Source: Hydrogenophilales bacterium (GTDB lineage Bacteria; Pseudomonadota; Gammaproteobacteria; Burkholderiales; Thiobacillaceae). From it: 64,000 nt of DNA. The DNA lies in contig JACPYT010000002.1 in assembly GCA_016195805.1 (NCBI GenBank), forward strand, positions 62,001-126,000. Direction: 5' to 3'. Under the pieces are notes generated by a model. The model did not search any database. It was not told the DNA's origin and was given only the letters and a program-made list of their open reading frames with translations. Positions 55,316 through 64,000 of the stretch are shown piece after piece; the first letter of the stretch is position 1; each line of letters begins with the position of its first letter. The translations under genes and the position numbers were made by a program.

Positions 55316-57528
55316 AACGCGTTTCGTCGAGGCTGGCGCAGGCGGGATTGTCTGCGCTGTTTGTCCTGCTGATCGCGGCGCATGTCGGCGGACTGATCCA
55401 CATTGCGCCCATGCAGCGTGCCGAGGCCTGGCTGTATGACGTCTGGCTGAAGCGCACGGCCGTGGCCGGCAAGGACGATCGCGTGGCCATCCTCGACATC
55501 GACGAAGCCAGTCTGAAAAGCGTGGGGCGCTGGCCGTGGAGCCGCGACACCCTAACCACACTGGTCAAGCAGCTGTTCGACCGCTATGGCGTCGCGGCGG
55601 TCGGGTTCGACGTGGTGTTTGCCGAGCCGGACACGAGCTCGGGGCTCGATACCCTCAAACGGCTGGCGCAACACGACCTGGCGGGTAGCCGCGATTTTCA
55701 GGCCGCGCTCAAACAGCTGGCGCCGCGTCTCGACTACGACGCCCGCTTTGCCGGCGCGCTCGCCGGGCGCCCGGTCTCGCTGGGCTATTACTTCATTCCC
55801 GCGGGCTACGGAGACGCCAGAACCGGCCTGCTGCCGCCGCCCTCGCTTCCGGAAAATGCGTTCGCCCCGCTGCAACCCGGCACGCCGCCGCCTACGGGCT
55901 ATGGCGCGAATCTGGCCGGATTCCAGCGCGCGGCCCAAGGCGCAGGATTCTTCAACATGCGGGCCGATGCGGATGGCACGGCACGCCAGATGAATCTGGT
56001 CACCCGGTTCGACGCAGGCTATTACCTGGCGCTGTCGGCCTCGACCCTGCGGGTGGCGTTCGGCGGCGATCCCGTGACGGCAGGCGTCGGGCAAAGCAGC
56101 CTGCTGGGACGACAATACCGGTCGCCGTGGGTCGAGGTAGGGGGCATTCGCATTCCGTTGAGCGCGGACGGCAGCGTGTATGTGCCGTATCGTGCCGGCT
56201 CGCCGTTCCCCTATATTTCAGCGGCGCAGGTGCTGGCGGGCAAGGTGGCGCCGGCGCAACTGGAAAACCGCATCGTGCTGGTGGGGTCGACCGCGCCGGG
56301 GCTGACCGACCTGCGCGTGACGCCGTTTTCCAATGCGTTTCCAGGGGTCGAGATTCATGCCCATATGATCGCCGGCATGCTCGACGGCACCACCCGCAGC
56401 ATGCCACCGTGGGCCAATGACGCGCGGCTGCTTGCCGTGCTGTTGCTGGGCGCATTGCTGACGGGCGTGCTGCTGCGCTACGGTCCGATCGTTGGACTGC
56501 TCGCGAGCCTGGCGATGCTGGCCCTGTTGCTGGGTGCCTATGCAGCAGCCTGGTCGCGTTTCTGGGTGGTGCCGATGGCGGCGCCGATGCTCACGGTATT
56601 CGGCCTGTATGCGCTGAACACTGCCTACGGTTTCTTTGCCGCGACGCGCAGCAAACGTCAGATCACCAAGCTGTTCGGCCAGTATGTGCCGCCTGAACTC
56701 GCCGACGAGATGAGCCGCGATCCGGCGCACTACACGATGGAAGGACAGTCGCGCGAGATGACGGTGCTGTTTTCCGACATTCGTGGTTTCACCAACTTTT
56801 CCGAGAAGCTGCCGCCGGCCGAACTCGCCGAGGTATTGAACGCCTACCTGTCGACCATGACGCGCGTCATCCAGCAACAGCGTGGCACCATCGACAAGTA
56901 CATCGGCGACGCCGTCATGGCGTTCTGGAACGCGCCGGTGGACCTCGCGGACCACGCCAGCCGCGCCGTGCAGACCGCGCTCGACATGCAGGCCGCCCTG
57001 CCGCAGCTGAACCGCGAATTCGCCGCGCGCGGCTGGCCCGAGGTGAAGATCGGCATCGGCGTCAACAGCGGGCGCATGAGCGTCGGCAACATGGGCTCGG
57101 AATTCCGCATGTCGTACACCGTGATGGGCGATGCGGTGAACCTCGGCTCGCGCCTCGAAGGCATTACCAAGCAGTATGCCGTCGGCATCCTTGCCACCCA
57201 ACCCACCGTCGACGCCGACCCGATTCATGCCTTCATGAAAATCGACGTGGTGCGCGTCAAGGGCAAGGAAACGCCGGTCGCCATCTATGAGCCGCTGGGG
57301 CCGAAAGACGGCCTCGCCGATCCGGTGCGCCAGGATGCGGCCGATTTCGAGGCCGCGTTCGCGGCCTATCAGAAACAGGATTGGGATGCCGCCGAAACGG
57401 CACTGCGTGCCCTCGATGCCCGCACGCCGCGCACGTTGTACGATATCTACCTTGAACGCATCGCGCACTTCCGCGCCGAGCCGCCCCCGGCTGACTGGGA
57501 CGGCGTGTACGTCTACACTACAAAATAG
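55312..57528 (+). CDS. CHASE2-domain class III adenylate cyclase
   Basis: The 738-residue protein has an N-terminal helix, a periplasmic CHASE2 sensor (about 35-365; DRVAILDIDEASLKSVGRWP), three membrane helices (about 365-440) and a cytoplasmic class III cyclase domain (about 475-620). The metal aspartates are in LFSDIRGFTNFSE and DKYIGDAVMAFWN; the lysine of DKYIG and the aspartate of VMGDAVNLGSRLEG select ATP over GTP. A helical tail follows. It starts with GTG on the protease stop. The phosphodiesterase gene begins two bases after it. Confidence 0.92.
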   Translation: MKRVSSRLAQAGLSALFVLLIAAHVGGLIHIAPMQRAEAWLYDVWLKRTAVAGKDDRVAILDIDEASLKSVGRWPWSRDTLTTLVKQLFDRYGVAAVGFDVVFAEPDTSSGLDTLKRLAQHDLAGSRDFQAALKQLAPRLDYDARFAGALAGRPVSLGYYFIPAGYGDARTGLLPPPSLPENAFAPLQPGTPPPTGYGANLAGFQRAAQGAGFFNMRADADGTARQMNLVTRFDAGYYLALSASTLRVAFGGDPVTAGVGQSSLLGRQYRSPWVEVGGIRIPLSADGSVYVPYRAGSPFPYISAAQVLAGKVAPAQLENRIVLVGSTAPGLTDLRVTPFSNAFPGVEIHAHMIAGMLDGTTRSMPPWANDARLLAVLLLGALLTGVLLRYGPIVGLLASLAMLALLLGAYAAAWSRFWVVPMAAPMLTVFGLYALNTAYGFFAATRSKRQITKLFGQYVPPELADEMSRDPAHYTMEGQSREMTVLFSDIRGFTNFSEKLPPAELAEVLNAYLSTMTRVIQQQRGTIDKYIGDAVMAFWNAPVDLADHASRAVQTALDMQAALPQLNREFAARGWPEVKIGIGVNSGRMSVGNMGSEFRMSYTVMGDAVNLGSRLEGITKQYAVGILATQPTVDADPIHAFMKIDVVRVKGKETPVAIYEPLGPKDGLADPVRQDAADFEAAFAAYQKQDWDAAETALRALDARTPRTLYDIYLERIAHFRAEPPPADWDGVYVYTTK

Positions 57529-57530
57529 CC

Positions 57531-58298
57531 ATGAAACTCACCGTATTGGGCTGCAGCGGCGGCATCGGCAGCGGGCGCCACACCACCAGCCTGCTGGTCG
57601 ACGACGATGTACTGATCGACGCCGGCAGCGGCCTCACCACGCTCGACTTCGAGCAACTGGTGAAGATCGACCACGTCTTTCTCACCCATGCCCACCTCGA
57701 CCACGTGCTGGGCCTGCCGCTCCTGCTCGACAGCGTCGGCGACCTGCGCGATGGCCCGGTGACGGTGCATGCGCTGCCCAAGGTGCTCGACGTGCTGTCC
57801 ACCCACCTGTTCAACTGGCAGCTGTGGCCTGACTTCCGCGAGATCCCCAGCAAGGACGCGCCGTGGCTGCGCTTCGTACCGCTTGGCCTAGGTGAGACTT
57901 TTACCCTGAAGGGGCGGACGTTCCGGCCGCTGCCGGCCAATCACGTGGTGCCTGCGTGCAGCATCCATCTGGCGACGGCAGCAGGCAGCCTGGTGTTCAG
58001 CGGCGACACCACCCACAGCGACGCCTTCGTCGCCGCACTCAACGCTATCCCCGACCTGCGCCATCTCATCATCGAAACCTCGTTCGAGAATGCGCTGGTC
58101 GAGATCGCCAAGGCCTCCAGGCATCACTGGCCGGATTCACTGGCTGCGGAGTTGAAACTGCTTACTGTTGCGCCCGAGGTGTGGATCACCCACCTGAAGC
58201 CCGGCAACGAGTCGGCGATCATGAACGAACTGCGCCAGACCGCGCCCGATTGGGGCGTGGAGGCCTTGCTGCAGGGGCAGGTGATCCTGTTGGAATGA
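57531..58298 (+). CDS. Class II 3',5'-cyclic-nucleotide phosphodiesterase (metallo-beta-lactamase fold)
   Basis: A 255-residue enzyme predicted to hydrolyse cAMP. The metal motif is THAHLDHVLGLPLL near residue 52, with further ligands in NHVVPACSIHL and SGDTTHSD, and the final HLKPGNE. It resembles PDE1-type class II phosphodiesterases in length and motif order, and differs from CpdA-like enzymes. Only two bases separate it from the adenylate cyclase gene, so synthesis and removal of the messenger are encoded together. Confidence 0.85.
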   Translation: MKLTVLGCSGGIGSGRHTTSLLVDDDVLIDAGSGLTTLDFEQLVKIDHVFLTHAHLDHVLGLPLLLDSVGDLRDGPVTVHALPKVLDVLSTHLFNWQLWPDFREIPSKDAPWLRFVPLGLGETFTLKGRTFRPLPANHVVPACSIHLATAAGSLVFSGDTTHSDAFVAALNAIPDLRHLIIETSFENALVEIAKASRHHWPDSLAAELKLLTVAPEVWITHLKPGNESAIMNELRQTAPDWGVEALLQGQVILLE

Positions 58299-58307
58299 CT
58301 GTTTGGG

Positions 58308-58913
58308 CTAGCACCCGTGCGAGGTGCGCTGACGTCCGAGCAGCATCAATAGCGGAAGCAGCGTTGCGACCAACCATGGCGTTGCGGGCTCTGGCACAGT
58401 AAGGGTGATGGAACCCGGCCCTAGAATGGTGATATTGCCCACAGGCGGCAGGTACAGCGCATCGGGTGTGAGGGTGACAGAACCGTCCAGCAACAGGGTA
58501 CTCGCACTCAGCGAAAGACTGTCCGCCAAGATCGAACTTGAACCTGTGATAACAATCCGTCCCGGCGTTTCCAGGGCCAGGTTGATTCCGCTGGCGTCGA
58601 TCGCTCCGGCGATCAGGATGTCCCCTAGCGAGAGCAGCTTCACGTTCTGCATCTGCGCATCGAAGCGGAGCGTGATGCCGGCGCCGAGATCGATTATGGA
58701 GAAATCGAAGAGGCCGTCGGCACGGTAGGGCAGGGTGTAGTCCATGACGGGCGCAAGGCGGCCATCGACGCCCGTAATGGGTGTGGCCACTGCAGGAGGA
58801 GGCGCAAACGGGTCATTGGTGCTCCCAATGCTGAGGGTCAAGGCCAATGCAGGGAAAGCCGCGCTCAGCGCGAGCATCAGCGTCAGGGCATGAATCCATT
58901 TGCGCACGACCAT
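58308..58913 (-). CDS. PEP-CTERM sorting-signal protein
   Basis: A 201-residue exported protein. The signal peptide ends near FPALA (residue 24); the C-terminus is VPEPATPWLVATLLPLLMLL followed by GRQR, the PEP motif, membrane helix and basic end recognised by exosortase EpsH. The middle is a repetitive beta-rich stretch with evenly spaced aliphatic residues (IVITGSSSILADSLSLSAS), perhaps a beta-helix. Such proteins are usually surface or biofilm components. No exosortase gene is in the window. Single gene. Confidence 0.85.
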   Translation of the reverse strand: MVVRKWIHALTLMLALSAAFPALALTLSIGSTNDPFAPPPAVATPITGVDGRLAPVMDYTLPYRADGLFDFSIIDLGAGITLRFDAQMQNVKLLSLGDILIAGAIDASGINLALETPGRIVITGSSSILADSLSLSASTLLLDGSVTLTPDALYLPPVGNITILGPGSITLTVPEPATPWLVATLLPLLMLLGRQRTSHGC

Positions 58914-59086
58914 TCCTCCTCGGGTAAGAACTGGAGGAGCTTACAGGCGGGGTCATGACACGGTGATGTGCAGGCATGGCCCGTTTGGGCCAGGGGTCTT
59001 GCAATAACATTTCCTGCCGGATTGAAGGCGTCTGTTTCCAGTCACGCTTCCGTTTGAATCAAGAGGACGGCGCCGCCGACTCGAGA

Positions 59087-60121
59087 TCAGGATGCAAAAC
59101 TCGCCAGCTCTGTCTCGAATTCCGTCGCGCTCAAGCTTTCAAACGCATCCCGGCTGAACAGGGTGAGCGCGCCGGCCATTTCGCTCCAGCCGTAGCCGCG
59201 GCAAGGTTCACTTAGCGTGTCGCTGTCCTGCGGCACGCGGGCGACGAGGTGCAGGCAGTTTTTGCTGTAGATCAGGTTGTAGGGGATGTTGTGCTCATGC
59301 AGGCGATCGAGTTCGAGCCAAGCGTCGGCGGGTTCGGTGAAGCGCCGGAACGGAAGCGGATAGGGTTCGCTGCCGCCGTTGTGGGCAAAGCACGGGTACT
59401 TCACCGGCAACGGGCTGGGCTGCACGAAGCTCTGAAAGTGCAGATGGTTGACCGAGGCACCGGCGCCGGTGCTGTTGTAGGCGAGGGAAAGGCCGTGCGC
59501 GCCGGCATGGGCGCACAGGTGCCAGGCCCAGCCATGCAGTTCGGGCGTGAGATATTGCGGCATTTCGCGCAGGGGCTCGGGCACCAGCAGGCCATGCAGC
59601 CGGGCGAAGGGGAATTTGTTGTACAGAAGGCGTGCCGGCTTGGCGGCGAGTTCGCCTTCCCACAGGATTTCTTTGGCGAGAAAGGGCTTGTTGAAATGGA
59701 AGCCCGCGGGGTCGAAGGGGCGCAGCAGGCTGTCGAATTTCACTCCGCTGATGCGGGGCGGGCGCAAGGCGCGGATGGGGTTGAAGAACAGATTCCACGG
59801 CCCGGCGCGGCGGCTTTCCACGGTTTTCAGGCGATCGAAGCCGATGGCGAGGAGCTTGAGAAAAACCAGCACGTCGTCGTCCGGTTCGGCCAGTTTCCTG
59901 CCATTCCGAAGGGTGTCGGTGAGCGCTGCTGCGAGCTCTGCATGACGTACCGATAGTGAAGGGGAGAGTCGTGCCCACAGCTTCGGATCGTAGGCGGCGT
60001 TGGCGAGCACGAGGATGTAGACGCCCAGGCCGCGATGGTTTTCCAGCATGGCGGCGAGTCCATCGGAAAAGTTCTGTTCCAGCGCGGGCAGCGAGATGAA
60101 CGGGGAGGGAAGCGTAGGCAT
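59087..60121 (-). CDS. HIT-superfamily nucleotide transferase/phosphorylase-like protein
   Basis: A protein of about 344 residues. The central part (LYNKFPFARLHGLLVPEPL, then NSTGAGASVNHLHFQSFVQ) fits the HIT/GalT superfamily that includes ATP adenylyltransferase and GDP-D-glucose phosphorylase, with NHLHFQ as the active-site histidine motif. The N-terminal 120 residues are helical and not recognised. A start 20 codons further upstream is also possible; neither has a clear ribosome site. The gene stands alone, and its substrate cannot be assigned. Confidence 0.5.
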   Translation of the reverse strand: MPTLPSPFISLPALEQNFSDGLAAMLENHRGLGVYILVLANAAYDPKLWARLSPSLSVRHAELAAALTDTLRNGRKLAEPDDDVLVFLKLLAIGFDRLKTVESRRAGPWNLFFNPIRALRPPRISGVKFDSLLRPFDPAGFHFNKPFLAKEILWEGELAAKPARLLYNKFPFARLHGLLVPEPLREMPQYLTPELHGWAWHLCAHAGAHGLSLAYNSTGAGASVNHLHFQSFVQPSPLPVKYPCFAHNGGSEPYPLPFRRFTEPADAWLELDRLHEHNIPYNLIYSKNCLHLVARVPQDSDTLSEPCRGYGWSEMAGALTLFSRDAFESLSATEFETELASFAS

Positions 60122-60211
60122 GCGGTCGGGCACGACGGAAGTGAATCCCGTATGGTGCCATCCCGCCGCGGTGGTGGGCATTCAGGTTTTTTTGCGGGCA
60201 GTGCCCGGCGT

Positions 60212-60937
60212 TTATAGCTCGCCGTCGGCGCCGGCACGCATTACGCTATCCAGTTTTTCGCGGATGGCCATCGCATCCTTGCGCAATTCCGGCGTGATGC
60301 CTGCCTGCTTGCCCGCCTGTTCGAGCCAGGTTACGTCCCAGTCCAGGGTCATGACCCAGATGTTCTTGTCGGCATCCTCCATCACCGCGATGCGGCAGGG
60401 GAGAAACACGACAATTTCCGGAATGACCTTGAGCAGATCACGCCCGACGGCAATGTCGCAGAAGCTGAACACTTCGACGCGTGGGGCCTTGTCGTCGTGC
60501 AGCACGGCCCTGAATTCCTTCCAGATCTGGTTTTTGCCGACGAATTTGAGGTTCACCTGGTTGGCGCGCAGCATCATCGATTCGACCACTTGATCGAACG
60601 ACACGCCGGGCTTGGCCTTGTATTTGAGGGCGAAATAGTTCATCGCCTCGCGTGCGTCCATCTGCATCAGGCTGGACATCGCAGGCATGGCCATTTCGAA
60701 CCAGCGTTTCTTTTCCTCGGGCGTCAGGATGCGGTTCATCTGGTAATCGCGGTAGGGCGGCGGCAGTGCCTGCTGCATCAGCATCGGACCGTACGGCGTC
60801 GGCGTGACGTCGATCCAGCCTTGCGCGGGCGCAGTTTGCGGAGCAGGCGTCGCGGTCTTAGGGGTTGCGGGCGGCTCGGCGGCGAACGCCGGCAGGACCC
60901 ACAGGCAGGCGAGTATGAGCGAAGGAATGCGCATCAT
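60212..60937 (-). CDS. Secreted DUF302 domain protein
   Basis: A 241-residue protein with a signal peptide (MMRIPSLILACLWVLPAFAA) and a proline/alanine/threonine-rich linker. The DUF302 domain covers about residues 105-225, with SFCDIAVGRDLLKVIPEIV and LPCRIAVMEDADKNIWVMTL near its end. DUF302 proteins have no assigned reaction. GGAG lies seven bases before the first of two adjacent ATG codons. It follows the histidine kinase gene by about 50 bases on the same strand and may share its transcript. Confidence 0.78.
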   Translation of the reverse strand: MMRIPSLILACLWVLPAFAAEPPATPKTATPAPQTAPAQGWIDVTPTPYGPMLMQQALPPPYRDYQMNRILTPEEKKRWFEMAMPAMSSLMQMDAREAMNYFALKYKAKPGVSFDQVVESMMLRANQVNLKFVGKNQIWKEFRAVLHDDKAPRVEVFSFCDIAVGRDLLKVIPEIVVFLPCRIAVMEDADKNIWVMTLDWDVTWLEQAGKQAGITPELRKDAMAIREKLDSVMRAGADGEL

Positions 60938-60989
60938 GGCGTATCTCCGGGACGACCAGGCTTTAATCCTACGCGCCGTAGGGTGTGCG

Positions 60990-63551
<2,562 letters not shown>

Positions 63552-63579
63552 GCGCCGGGCGTCAGATGGATTCAACCAA

Positions 63580-64000
63580 CTACTCGAAGGAGGCAAGCGT
63601 GGACGGGCGCGCCTCCGGCACGGCGACGCGCCGCGCACCGTCGAACCGCTCATGCCAGTAACGATCGCTGAGCCTGGAGATCATGACCGAGCCGGTGCGG
63701 CTGCTCGTGGCATGTACGAAGCGGTCATCGCCCAGATAGATGCCGACATGGGAGAACGCGTGGTTGAGGGTGTTGAAGAAAACCAGGTCGCCAGGCTGGA
63801 GATCGGATTGATCGAGCGGCTGCGTCGCTTCGCTGATCGCCCAGCTGTCGCGTGGCAGATTAATCCCGGTTATCTGTCGGAAGACGTGGTCGACGAAGCC
63901 GCTGCAATCGAGTCCGGTGTCGGGCGAGCTGCCGCCCAGCCGATACGGGCTGCCGACCAGGCTGACGGCATACATGGAGATGTCGTCGGACGGTGCGGCC
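63580..64000 (-). CDS. NlpC/P60 family peptidoglycan hydrolase (5' end outside the window)
   Basis: The visible C-terminal part (about 140 residues) is an NlpC/P60 cysteine peptidase that cuts peptide cross-bridges. The nucleophile is in DTGLDCSGFVDHVF, the histidine in FSHVGIYLGDDRFVHA. The reading frame is open through the right edge (AAPSDDIS precedes an internal ATG), so the protein is longer than seen here and probably has a signal peptide. It lies upstream of the histidine kinase gene on the same strand. Confidence 0.85.
   Translation of the reverse strand, partial: AAPSDDISMYAVSLVGSPYRLGGSSPDTGLDCSGFVDHVFRQITGINLPRDSWAISEATQPLDQSDLQPGDLVFFNTLNHAFSHVGIYLGDDRFVHATSSRTGSVMISRLSDRYWHERFDGARRVAVPEARPSTLASFE

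Overview
The window is a high-GC, densely packed piece of a proteobacterial chromosome. Gene content points to a Thiobacillus-like betaproteobacterium: a Tat-exported high-potential iron-sulfur protein (HiPIP), the squalene genes hpnCDE, a tatABC / tig-clpP-clpX-lon-hupB backbone, a PEP-CTERM protein, and tRNA-Arg/tRNA-Ser genes with encoded CCA. The species is an inference; no rRNA is present. Many neighbouring genes overlap as ATGA, GTGA, TTGA or TGATG, so operons can be read with confidence.

Layout. 1-2955: tatABC, then an ammonium transporter whose upstream region carries two NtrC-type boxes and a sigma54 promoter. 2961-7929 (minus): hpnC-hpnD-hpnE, a short-chain dehydrogenase and a Ser/Thr kinase with an unusual periplasmic tail. 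8039-16740: tRNA-Leu, trigger factor, ClpP, ClpX, Lon (with a sigma32-like promoter), HU, tRNA-Val, tRNA-Asp and a PpiD-type foldase: a protein quality-control block. 16758-24343: fabI, divergent from a peptide-type ABC importer (binding protein, two permeases, fused double ATPase) and a small membrane protein. 24347-24437 is a 91-bp MITE-like inverted repeat. 24448-31803: mltD and gloB (minus), then a methyltransferase, rnhA, dnaQ, a periplasmic binding protein and a GGDEF/EAL protein. 31826-37980: a metal-binding HMA protein, FlgM-like protein, serB and mfd (minus), then ppa and a phosphoesterase. 38082-39115: a nuclease-fold protein with lost metal ligands, and HiPIP.

39244-41475 is the clearest accessory region. 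A 41-bp copy of the 3' half of tRNA-Arg(ACG) lies 2.16 kb beyond the intact gene, and between the copies sit an AAA-ATPase/TOPRIM (OLD-type) nuclease gene and the remains of one other gene. It reads as an integrated element that swapped the tRNA 3' end and carries a single-gene defence candidate; no integrase remains.

41545-50740: tRNA-Ser, lysC, rlmD, a PolB-like exonuclease, an HDOD protein, a DUF4139 protein, pgi, a SlyD-like isomerase and an SCP2-like periplasmic protein. 50970-53792 (minus): an MCE-type lipid transport operon whose ATPase subunit is a half-length, Walker-A-less remnant that is nevertheless translationally coupled on both sides. 53877-58298: an SH3 protein, M48 protease, CHASE2 adenylate cyclase and cyclic-nucleotide phosphodiesterase in one operon. 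58308-64000 (minus): a PEP-CTERM protein, a HIT-like protein, a DUF302 protein, a hybrid histidine kinase with Hpt domain, and an NlpC/P60 hydrolase running off the right end.
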